Assembly (NCBI RefSeq): GCF_041817755.1
Contig: NZ_JBGYBX010000005.1
Span: forward strand, 1 to 5,531
Length of the DNA: 5,531 nucleotides
Origin: Glaesserella sp041817755
GTDB taxonomy: Bacteria > Pseudomonadota > Gammaproteobacteria > Enterobacterales > Pasteurellaceae
Direction: 5' to 3'
The notes under the pieces were generated by a model, which saw only the letters and a list, made by a program, of their open reading frames with translations, was not told the origin of the DNA and searched no databases. Each line of letters opens with the position of its first letter. Positions within the stretch are counted from its first letter, which is position 1. The translations under genes were made by a program, and so were the position numbers. Shown one piece after another: positions 1-5,531 of this stretch.

Positions 1-2
1 AT

Positions 3-1913
3 CCCGTGATGATTAGAGACGGAAATAATCGCCCGACAGGCAAGACCTTAGAAGACGGTCTGACGATTTTCGTGAGAAAACATCACAACCCAAAAACAAA
101 ATTCGACGAGCTGGTCTGGTATAAAGACAACGCAGGCGTTGAGCATAAAGCGCCGAAGAAAGGCTGGCGGATTTTTAGCGGCTCGTATCGCGTCATGCAG
201 GAAGAAGCCGTCAAGGGAATTCCACTGCTGGCGAAGAATAATCTTGAAACCCAGACCGATACGGAAGTCAAACTGCCCAAGCCGATTGCGGTGAAAGCCG
301 GCGAGGAACTGGGTTTAATGGGCGAATATAATCAAGCGGACGAACAGGATAAAAAACTGTTGCATTTGGAAGTGTTCACCTACGACAATATTGACGCCTT
401 TCGGACAAAAGCAAAAGCGGCGTATGAAGAGAATAAAAAGCGGGAAAAAGGCAAACGGGTATTGCAAGATAATTTCCTGTATGTAAATCGCAACAGCCCG
501 ACTTATGCCATTGCCGAAAATCAGGTGATGCCCCTCGGTACGACGTCGACGGAAGTGATGGTGCCGTTATCGGAAGTGGAAAAGGAAACCGTCAAGGAAG
601 GTGAAAAGAGCCGGGATTACTACAATATCCAACCGTACTTACACCATGGCACGAAAAGCAAGACGGGAATCTATGTGGACGACAGTCATGTGACCCACGG
701 TATTACCTTCCCCGGAGCAAATGTGTTCAGTCAGGCAAGTAACAGCCTTTGCTTATTTGACGTATCGTTGGATAAATATATTAATCCGAACAGCGGATTA
801 ACGCTGGAAGATAAAAATCAATTAGACCCGATGTTTAGGGCTATCATGGACGAGCTGGATTTAGAGGCGGATAAGAGCACGCCGATACAATTTGAGGCGG
901 GAAGATTACGGGATATTTTGTTAGACCCGATACAACAAAGACGGCTGACGGGGATTATTGTCAAACACGATAACGAATGGAAAACGACACGACAGCTTGA
1001 TTTTGAGCCGGTGTGTAACGTTTATCGCGAGAACGGTAAGGAAGAGAAAGCGACCCGCCTGGCCAAACGGGTGGACGATTTATCGATAGGATTAAAGGTT
1101 GAGCAGTTTGATACGGAACAGCAGGCTTATTTTATTCATCCGTTGGGGGTGATTGGGGCATTAATGCCTTATTCGACTTGTTTTTGTCATCGGGATTTTA
1201 CGGTTGAAGAAGTCAAAAATATTATCCATTCATTAAGAGATTCAGAACCTAACGTGAAGAAAAGCTTAGGATATTCATTGTTTTCAGCCAAGAATTGTCA
1301 AATTCCTAAAACGGAAGCTACTTATGAAAAACTCACAAAAGAGCTGAATTTAGCAATGCGAAAGTATGAAATTAATACCTGCATAAGAAAAATTCACTTT
1401 TTAGCACAGTGCTATCATGAATCTGGACACTTTTCCACATCACAAGAATTCGGTTCTTTAGAATATCTAAAAAATAAATTCTATTATCCATATATTGGTC
1501 GAGGGTTAATCCAATTAACTCACTCTGGAGAAAAAATTGGTGAAATAGGTTATAAACAATATTTTGAATATATTGGTAGAAGTGATTACAGCACAAATTA
1601 TTCTCTTCTGAATCAAGATCTTCATTTGGCAGTTGATGCCAGTGGTTATTTTTGGAAAAGAGGAAAATTACTAGGTTCAGGTAATGTACTAAAAGCTAAA
1701 TACCCTAATTCAAATGGGGAAAAAAATAATTATCCGAAAACAAAGTTATCTACACATACTACAGTTGATATAAATTTAGTTGCTGATGATGACAATACCC
1801 ACCAAGTTACTTATTTAGTAAATGGTGGGCAGTATGCTATAAATGAAAGAATTGCTTATGTTAATGAGTTAAAGAGGATTTTTAATTATGACAAAAACCA
1901 TAAAGATAAGTAA
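3..1913 (+). CDS. Probable T6SS peptidoglycan-hydrolase effector, C-terminal GH19 domain (5' partial)
   Basis: Predicted antibacterial effector that cleaves peptidoglycan glycan strands in a target cell's periplasm. Numbering is from the GTG at 6. The frame is open to the left edge and no ribosome site is visible, so the true start is probably upstream. Residues about 90-125 resemble the end of the degenerate M23-like module of VgrG-associated effectors (VKAGEELG, then HLEVF at 120-124). Residues 200-390 form a further conserved region ending in HPLGVIGAL (378-386), like the 'FHP-A-FI' linker that precedes lysozyme domains in such proteins. Residues about 397-632 look like GH19: HESG (471-474) with probable catalytic E472, second acid E481, GRGLIQLT (498-505), SGYFW (546-550) and VNGG (605-608). 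GC content falls sharply at the start of this domain, as in polymorphic toxins. The gene overlaps the next one by 26 bp. Seen: the motifs. Known: GH19 enzymes cut chitin or peptidoglycan. Inferred: T6SS export, from the neighbouring vgrG. Confidence 0.85.
   Translation, partial: PVMIRDGNNRPTGKTLEDGLTIFVRKHHNPKTKFDELVWYKDNAGVEHKAPKKGWRIFSGSYRVMQEEAVKGIPLLAKNNLETQTDTEVKLPKPIAVKAGEELGLMGEYNQADEQDKKLLHLEVFTYDNIDAFRTKAKAAYEENKKREKGKRVLQDNFLYVNRNSPTYAIAENQVMPLGTTSTEVMVPLSEVEKETVKEGEKSRDYYNIQPYLHHGTKSKTGIYVDDSHVTHGITFPGANVFSQASNSLCLFDVSLDKYINPNSGLTLEDKNQLDPMFRAIMDELDLEADKSTPIQFEAGRLRDILLDPIQQRRLTGIIVKHDNEWKTTRQLDFEPVCNVYRENGKEEKATRLAKRVDDLSIGLKVEQFDTEQQAYFIHPLGVIGALMPYSTCFCHRDFTVEEVKNIIHSLRDSEPNVKKSLGYSLFSAKNCQIPKTEATYEKLTKELNLAMRKYEINTCIRKIHFLAQCYHESGHFSTSQEFGSLEYLKNKFYYPYIGRGLIQLTHSGEKIGEIGYKQYFEYIGRSDYSTNYSLLNQDLHLAVDASGYFWKRGKLLGSGNVLKAKYPNSNGEKNNYPKTKLSTHTTVDINLVADDDNTHQVTYLVNGGQYAINERIAYVNELKRIFNYDKNHKDK
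1150..1200. other. Base-composition boundary within the effector gene
   Basis: Upstream of about 1150 the effector gene has roughly balanced composition with many G/C third positions. Downstream, codons become A/T-ending and the DNA stays AT-rich through 2871. The switch lies between the HPLGVIGAL linker (residues 378-386) and the start of the GH19 domain (about 397). It probably marks where a variable toxin tip joins a conserved carrier region. The boundary was judged by eye, so its exact base is uncertain. Confidence 0.6.
1871..1878 (+). promoter_or_regulatory. Ribosome binding site of the immunity candidate, inside the effector gene
   Basis: AAAGAGGA lies 9 nt before the ATG at 1888, within the last codons of the effector. 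It supports that start and implies translation of the downstream gene from the effector mRNA, with possible coupling across the 26-bp overlap. Confidence 0.7.
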
Positions 1914-2871
1914 ACTTCTGACTTTTTTAGGAAGTGCTGTTTTTTTATTTAGTCCTTATGCTAATAGTAAAAACATCAATAATTATTTAAATAATAATGA
2001 ATTCTTTTCTAGAGACATAGATATTGATAATAATGGAGTAATGGATAAAGTTATTAGTAATATTAATGGATTTGGTAATGCTTTATTGTTTTTTAGAAAA
2101 GATAATAATAATTATAGTCTAGTTCTAGATAATGTAAATTTATCAGAAGACGGTGGAGCAGTTATTAATGATATAAAAAAATCCAGCGATAAAAAATATG
2201 TAATGATTATTATAACAAACTCAGAAAAACTAAATATCATAAATAATTATTATGTTAATTACGAAAACAATAAATGGCTGATAAGTAAAATAACCTCGGA
2301 ATTTAGTGGTTTTTTGGATGATTACTCCAAGAAATATATTTGTAGGTTTGATGATTTAAGAGTAGATCTTGCCAGTGATAACATTGAAGAAAAACTACCC
2401 AATTCAAATTTATCAGATGAATATATCAATAATAACTGTGAATTGAATTATTTTTTTGAAAGCTCATTAGATGGGTTTATAGAAAGATTTCATGAAAATA
2501 ATATAAATATTATAAATGGAGTTGAACGCTATAAAAAACTAATGCTTATTCACCCTTACGAAAATAAAACTAAAAAGCAATATATTTCTATTATCAAGAA
2601 GTTATCTGAATTAAATTTGAAGGAGGAAAAGGAGTATATAGAAAATAATATAAAAAAAGAAGAAAATAATATTGGAGTTATTATTAACAAATCTTATTTA
2701 TATTCATCTATCGGTAATAAATCTAATATGTATTTAGTGAAAGGGGATAAAGTGAAAATTCTAAAAAAGCAGAAGGATACGTCTAGTAATAACTGGTACT
2801 TCATTAACTACAAAGGCAAAAAAGACATCAATATGTGGATTAAAGCTGAGGCAGTTGATATAAAAGAATAA
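1888..2871 (+). CDS. Probable periplasmic immunity protein with C-terminal SH3b-like domain
   Basis: A 327-residue protein that I infer protects its producer from the GH19 effector encoded just upstream; I do not recognise a named family for its central part. A Sec signal peptide is clear: lysines in the first 9 residues, a hydrophobic stretch at about 10-22, and a likely cleavage after A-N-S at 25-27. There is no lipobox cysteine, so it should be soluble in the periplasm, where a wall-degrading toxin acts. Residues 45-53 (DIDNNGVMD) match a calcium-binding loop pattern D-x-D-x-N-G-x-x-D. Two cysteines, C152 and C184, could form a disulfide. Residues about 263-327 resemble a bacterial SH3b domain (VKGDKVKIL, then NNWYFINYKG and MWIKAEAV). 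The gene is extremely AT-rich and rich in Asn, Ile and Lys, suggesting horizontal origin. Its last 26 codons recur in the remnant at 3388-3465. Alternatively it could be an accessory cell-wall-binding protein. Confidence 0.8.
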   Translation: MTKTIKISKLLTFLGSAVFLFSPYANSKNINNYLNNNEFFSRDIDIDNNGVMDKVISNINGFGNALLFFRKDNNNYSLVLDNVNLSEDGGAVINDIKKSSDKKYVMIIITNSEKLNIINNYYVNYENNKWLISKITSEFSGFLDDYSKKYICRFDDLRVDLASDNIEEKLPNSNLSDEYINNNCELNYFFESSLDGFIERFHENNINIINGVERYKKLMLIHPYENKTKKQYISIIKKLSELNLKEEKEYIENNIKKEENNIGVIINKSYLYSSIGNKSNMYLVKGDKVKILKKQKDTSSNNWYFINYKGKKDINMWIKAEAVDIKE

Positions 2872-2905
2872 CTAAAAAAACAATTGAAAAATCGACCGCA
2901 CTTTT
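2794..2905 (+). repeat. Direct repeat copy 1: SH3b tail, stop codon and 3' flank
   Basis: The last 78 bp of the immunity gene, its stop and the following AT-rich leader into ACCGCACTTTT recur at 3388-3500. Over the 78 coding bases I count 14 differences (about 82% identity), many at synonymous third positions. The short flank between stop and uptake sequence is 23 nt here and 24 nt in copy 2. Confidence 0.8.
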
Positions 2906-2931
2906 GAACTGAAACCACCTAAAAGTGCGGT
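2895..2931. terminator. Inverted pair of Haemophilus-type uptake sequences, probable terminator
   Basis: ACCGCACTTTT (2895-2905) and AAAAGTGCGGT (2921-2931) form a perfect 11-bp inverted repeat with a 15-nt loop, 23 nt after the immunity gene's stop. Each arm contains the 9-base core AAGTGCGGT, the DNA uptake signal of the Haemophilus/Pasteurella branch. Such pairs commonly serve as intrinsic terminators in this family. The T-run after the stem is weak (GAATTTTAT) on the + strand. Confidence 0.8.
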
Positions 2932-2949
2932 GAATTTTATCAACGTTTT

Positions 2950-3007
2950 ACAAGCGGTAAGATTTAGGAAAAATTTTGTAAAAAATTCGCTGAATCTCAC
3001 CGCTTGT
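2950..3007. terminator. Inverted pair of A. pleuropneumoniae-type uptake sequences, long hairpin
   Basis: ACAAGCGGT (2950-2958) and ACCGCTTGT (2999-3007) are exact inverted copies of the uptake core of the Actinobacillus pleuropneumoniae branch. Similarity continues inward: the left arm reads AAGATTTAG and the right arm, reverse-complemented, GAGATTCAG. Over 28 bases of each arm I count about 6 mismatches, one of which would be a G-U pair. The AT-rich centre (AAAAATTTTGTAAAAAATT) would form the hairpin's inner part. It may act as a second, bidirectional terminator. No gene is visible between 2872 and 3050. Confidence 0.7.
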
Positions 3008-3051
3008 TTCATTATCCTCTACCCTGTTCTATTTAATGAAAATATCCCAGC

Positions 3052-3306
3052 CAAAAAGCAAAATTTGACAAGCTGGTCTGGTATAAAGACAACGCGGGCG
3101 TTGAGCATCAGGCGCCTAAGGAAGGCTGGCGGATTTTCAGCGGCTCTTACCACGTCATGCAGGAAGAAGCCGTGAAAGGGATTCCACTGCTGGCGAAGAA
3201 TAATCTTGAAACCCGGACCGATACGGAAGTCAAACTGCCCAAGCCGATTGCGGTGAAAGCCGGTGAAAAGAGCCGGGATTACTACAATATTTTTAGCCAA
3301 ATTTAA
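3052..3306 (+). pseudogene. Remnant of a second effector gene (N-terminal fragment, internally deleted)
   Basis: From 3061 to 3264 the sequence aligns base for base in length with 99-302 of the intact effector (68 codons, residues 32-99), encoding for example KDNAGVEHQAPKEGW and GIPLLAKNNLET. It then jumps directly to the equivalent of 603-629 (GEKSRDYYNI), so exactly 300 bp (100 codons) is missing at a shared GCCGGY/GGTGA motif. The frame ends at TAA 3304-3306 after four unrelated codons. There is no usable start: an extra G near 3058 shifts the frame relative to the intact copy, a TGA lies at 3037-3039 in the homologous frame, and the ATG at 3036 stops after 10 codons. The GH19 or other toxin domain is entirely gone. 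Its residues differ from the intact copy at scattered places (for example E in place of K in APKEGW), so it derives from a diverged paralogue, not a fresh duplication. Confidence 0.85.
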
Positions 3307-3465
3307 AACATCAATCTAATGGGTACCTTATTAAAAATAACCGGGAGATTTTATTAAAAGGGGAAAATTGATAATAATAACCGGAAATGGTATTTTATTA
3401 ATTACAAGGGCAGAAAAGACATCAATATATGGATTAAGGGCGAAGTCGTTGAACTAAAAGAATAA
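3307..3465 (+). pseudogene. Remnant of an SH3b-type immunity gene (C-terminal fragment)
   Basis: The frame ending at TAA 3463-3465 encodes WYFINYKGRKDIN then IWIKGEVVELKE, closely matching the C-terminus of the intact immunity protein (residues 303-327). Weaker similarity extends upstream (LLKITGRFY against LVKGDKVKI), broken by an in-frame TAA at 3355-3357, so the SH3b domain cannot be made whole. The signal peptide and the presumed toxin-binding part are absent. It directly follows the effector remnant, so the middle of the cassette (toxin domain and most of the immunity gene) has been lost. Substitutions against the intact gene are largely synonymous, suggesting that both copies evolved under selection before this one decayed. 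Confidence 0.8.
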
Positions 3466-3500
3466 CTTAAAAAAACACTTGAAAAACTCACCGCACTTTT
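3388..3500 (+). repeat. Direct repeat copy 2: SH3b tail, stop codon and 3' flank
   Basis: Partner of 2794-2905. It carries the end of the immunity remnant, its stop at 3463-3465, a similar AT-rich flank (CTTAAAAAAACACTTGAAAA) and the uptake sequence ACCGCACTTTT. The two copies share gene order and spacing, which supports descent from equivalent cassettes. Confidence 0.8.
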
Positions 3501-3512
3501 AAGAAGGTCGGT
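3490..3512. terminator. Uptake sequence with a decayed inverted partner, weak hairpin
   Basis: ACCGCACTTTT (3490-3500) contains a perfect Haemophilus-type uptake core. The following AAGAAGGTCGGT (3501-3512) looks like a degenerate opposite arm: ACCG pairs with CGGT and CTT with AAG, with two mismatches between. The stem is weak and no T-run follows on the + strand, so termination here is doubtful. The uptake core itself is certain. Confidence 0.5.
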
Positions 3513-3538
3513 CAAAAGCACACAAGATTTTTCGATAA

Positions 3539-3544
3539 AAAGGA
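3539..3544 (+). promoter_or_regulatory. Ribosome binding site of vgrG
   Basis: AAAGGA lies 6 nt before the ATG at 3551, good spacing, and it fixes the vgrG start. I found no convincing promoter between 3466 and 3538. Confidence 0.7.
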
Positions 3545-3550
3545 ACACCC

Positions 3551-5531
3551 ATGGCAGCCCAATCCGATTACCGCTATAGCCTCACCTTAAACAACCGCGC
3601 CGAGTTTGATGTGGTGAGTTTCGTTTTCACCGAAGGACTTTCTCAGCTCTTTCGCCTTGAACTCGAACTGGCAAGCTTTGATTCCTCCCCCGCCTTTGCC
3701 GAGATTCTGGATAACAGCGCCACGCTCACCTTCTGGCAAGGCGCCGAGCCGGTGCGTTACGTAAACGGAATTGTGACCGCCTTCGTGCAAGGTGAAACCG
3801 GCTTTGCCCGCACCCGCTATAAAATGGTGATTGAGCCGGCGCTTGCCCGGGCAAATTTGCAGGCGGACAATAAAATCTTCCAGCAGCAAGACAGTGAAAA
3901 GATTATCCGCACGTTACTGACGAAAAGCGGCGTAAATCAGGTGGAATTTCACCTTGCTTCACCCTATTGGCAACGGGAATACTGCGTACAATACCGGGAA
4001 ACGGATTTAGCCTTTATCGAACGATTGGCGGCGGAAGAAGGCAGTTACTATTATTTCGAGCACACGGCGGACGACCACCGCTTGCATTTTTCCGATAACA
4101 CCTCGCTATCCGAAGAAAAAGGCGAATTGCTTTATAACCCCACTCCGGCAGGCGAACGGCCGGAGCCGGCGTTATGGCATTGGTCGTATGAAACGAAACT
4201 GTTGACCACTCAACAGACATTACGGGATTACACCTTTACCAATCCGCGTTACCGTCAGGAGCATCTTGCGCAAAATCAGCAACAATCCGTATTAGGCGAG
4301 AACCTTGCACAAGCCACTTACGAAAAATACGACTATCCGGGGCGTTATAAACAAGACGCCCAGGGCGAACCGTTCAGCCGTTACCGGTTAGAATACGAAC
4401 GCCGGGAAGCGGAAGCGGCGTTGGCGGTGGGTGATGATTTACGGGTAATCCCCGGTTATCGCTTCTCGCTAACAGGCCATCCGCGGGAACGCTTTAATCA
4501 AAGCTGGTTAATTGTGGAAGTGGAACATCGCGGTTATCAAACCGGCATACTGGAAGAAGAAGCGGGCGAGACGGGCAACCGCTATGAAAACCGCATTAAA
4601 CTGATTCCAAGCCTGGCGCCATGGCGCCCGACGCCACAACCGAAACCGCGGGTGGACGGTCCGCAGATAGCCCATGTGGTGGGACCGGCGGGGGAAGAGA
4701 TTTACTGTGACGAATGGGGCCGGGTGAAAATCCAGTTCCCGTGGGACAGACTGGGACAGGAAGATGAAAACAGCTCCTGCTGGGTGCGGGTGAGTCAGGC
4801 CTGGGCGGGAGCACAGTTCGGAAATATCGCCATTCCGCGAATCGGACATGAAGTGATTGTGGACTTTTTAGAAGGCGACCCGGACCAACCGATTATCACC
4901 GGCAGAACTTATCACAGCACCACCGAACCGCCGTATGACCTGCCGGCACATAAAACCCGGATGAGCATCAAATCCAAGACGCACAAAGGCAGCGGCTTTA
5001 ACGAATTGCGTTTTGAAGACGAGAAAGAGCGGGAAGAAATCTTTATTCATGCCGAACGTGACCAGAACAATGTAGTCAATCATGACGAAACTACGCAAAT
5101 CGGCAACGACCGCACGGAACAGGTGGGACATGATGAAACAATTAACATCGGTAATAACCGCACCGAAACGGTGGGGCTGGACGAAGTCATCACAATCCAC
5201 CGCGACCAACAGCGTAGCATCGGACGAAATCGTATAACGAAAATCGAAAAGGACGAGATTTTAAACATCAACAACCAACAGCAAACCACCATTCATGCGG
5301 ACTACACCATTGAGACCGGCAACGATTACACGATTGAAGTGTCCGGCTCGGCGGAATGGACGGCGGGCGAACTTATCGAACATCAGGCCGAAATTTTTCA
5401 TAGCGAAGGTTATGACGAAGTGGTGATTGAAAGTCAGGCGGGCAAAGTGATTATCAACGGCGAAGGCATTACCTTAATCGGGCATGTGACCATTGAAGGC
5501 AGTTTGGCCTATGAGAGCGGTTCGCCGGAAG
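3551..5531 (+). CDS. vgrG: T6SS spike protein VgrG (3' partial)
   Basis: VgrG trimers form the puncturing tip on the Hcp tube and carry effectors into target cells. The frame runs 660 codons without a stop to the window edge. The start has a good ribosome site, and the N-terminus shows the usual early gp27-like strand FRLELEL (34-40), then NGIV (72-75) and YRETDLAFIERL (148-159), a family hallmark followed by EEGSYYYFEH. A gp5-like OB-fold spans about 368-455: AHVVGPAGEEIYCDEWGRVK, FPWD (396-399), IPRIGHEV (428-435) and FLEGDPDQPIITG. Residues 511-598 are octapeptide repeats of the beta-helical needle. The remaining 60 or so residues (KVIINGEGITLIG) look like the end of the needle or a short extension; any C-terminal effector domain would lie outside the window. 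Composition is GC-rich compared with the toxin and immunity genes. Effectors for this VgrG are probably encoded downstream. Confidence 0.95.
   Translation, partial: MAAQSDYRYSLTLNNRAEFDVVSFVFTEGLSQLFRLELELASFDSSPAFAEILDNSATLTFWQGAEPVRYVNGIVTAFVQGETGFARTRYKMVIEPALARANLQADNKIFQQQDSEKIIRTLLTKSGVNQVEFHLASPYWQREYCVQYRETDLAFIERLAAEEGSYYYFEHTADDHRLHFSDNTSLSEEKGELLYNPTPAGERPEPALWHWSYETKLLTTQQTLRDYTFTNPRYRQEHLAQNQQQSVLGENLAQATYEKYDYPGRYKQDAQGEPFSRYRLEYERREAEAALAVGDDLRVIPGYRFSLTGHPRERFNQSWLIVEVEHRGYQTGILEEEAGETGNRYENRIKLIPSLAPWRPTPQPKPRVDGPQIAHVVGPAGEEIYCDEWGRVKIQFPWDRLGQEDENSSCWVRVSQAWAGAQFGNIAIPRIGHEVIVDFLEGDPDQPIITGRTYHSTTEPPYDLPAHKTRMSIKSKTHKGSGFNELRFEDEKEREEIFIHAERDQNNVVNHDETTQIGNDRTEQVGHDETINIGNNRTETVGLDEVITIHRDQQRSIGRNRITKIEKDEILNINNQQQTTIHADYTIETGNDYTIEVSGSAEWTAGELIEHQAEIFHSEGYDEVVIESQAGKVIINGEGITLIGHVTIEGSLAYESGSPE
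5081..5344 (+). repeat. Octapeptide repeat array in the VgrG needle
   Basis: Eleven consecutive 8-residue units occupy residues 511-598: HDETTQIG, NDRTEQVG, HDETINIG, NNRTETVG, LDEVITIH, RDQQRSIG, RNRITKIE, KDEILNIN, NQQQTTIH, ADYTIETG and NDYTIEVS. The pattern (hydrophobic at position 7, often Gly at 8) is that of the phage T4 gp5 C-terminal triple-stranded beta-helix, which forms the rigid spike shaft. The DNA repeat is diverged, and the units are clear only at protein level. Confidence 0.8.

Noticed and set aside
1372..1596. Open - frame of 74 codons
   Set aside because: Antisense to the GH19 domain, whose catalytic motifs account for this stretch.
3065..3087. TTGACA followed by TATAAA, a possible promoter
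   Set aside because: The spacer is only 11 nt, and the bases correspond to codons shared with the intact effector copy, so the match is coincidental.
2930..3175. Open + frame of 81 codons starting inside the uptake-sequence hairpin
   Set aside because: It reads the effector remnant in a frame shifted from the homologous one, begins in a terminator-like repeat and lacks a good ribosome site.
3019..3300. Open - frame of 93 codons opposite the effector remnant
   Set aside because: It is antisense to a region whose + strand homology explains the sequence; the similar antisense frame at 83-280 opposite the intact effector shows it is a shadow of that coding sequence.
3500..3550. Possible vgrG promoter (GATAAAA near 3534)
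   Set aside because: No convincing -35 partner at proper spacing; the promoter may lie upstream or be non-canonical.
4077..4085. ACCGCTTGC, one base off the A. pleuropneumoniae-type uptake core
   Set aside because: Single mismatch, inside vgrG coding sequence and without the flanking AT tract; expected by chance.
3587..5292. Several - strand open frames of 68-113 codons
   Set aside because: All lie opposite the continuous vgrG frame with strong family motifs; no ribosome sites or recognisable products.
1..5531. CRISPR array, tRNA, insertion sequence or transposase
   Set aside because: No regularly spaced direct repeats, no cloverleaf-like sequence and no transposase motifs or terminal inverted repeats were seen.

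Overview
The window looks like a type VI secretion (T6SS) effector island from a member of the Pasteurellaceae. The family assignment rests on Haemophilus-type DNA uptake sequences (core AAGTGCGGT) at 2895-2931 and 3490-3500, an inverted pair of Actinobacillus pleuropneumoniae-type uptake sequences (core ACAAGCGGT) at 2950-3007, and the contrast between GC-rich structural genes and very AT-rich toxin and immunity genes. I cannot name the species.

Layout, all on the + strand: (1) 3-1913, the 3' part of a large effector gene, already open at the left edge. It encodes a moderately GC-rich conserved region with an M23-like degenerate module, followed after about 1150-1200 by an AT-rich C-terminal GH19 chitinase/lysozyme-like domain, predicted to cleave peptidoglycan. 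(2) 1888-2871, overlapping the effector by 26 bp, an extremely AT-rich gene for an exported protein with a C-terminal SH3b-like domain. It is the probable periplasmic immunity protein. (3) 2872-3050, a non-coding stretch with two consecutive inverted pairs of uptake sequences that can form terminator-like hairpins. (4) 3052-3465, the collapsed remains of a second effector-immunity cassette: part of an effector N-terminal region with an exact 300-bp internal deletion, followed directly by the last part of an SH3b immunity gene carrying an in-frame stop. (5) 3466-3550, a spacer with another uptake sequence and the ribosome binding site of the next gene. (6) 3551-5531, vgrG, the T6SS spike protein, running off the right edge.

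Expected joint function: VgrG caps the Hcp tube, the effector rides on a VgrG/PAAR spike into the periplasm of a neighbouring cell and attacks its wall, and the SH3b protein protects sister cells. The broken second cassette shares its effector N-terminal region, its immunity C-terminus and its 3' flank with the intact one. This is the pattern expected if toxin-immunity cores are exchanged between conserved flanks. In a naturally transformable family, the uptake sequences at the cassette borders may assist that exchange, but this last step is inference.
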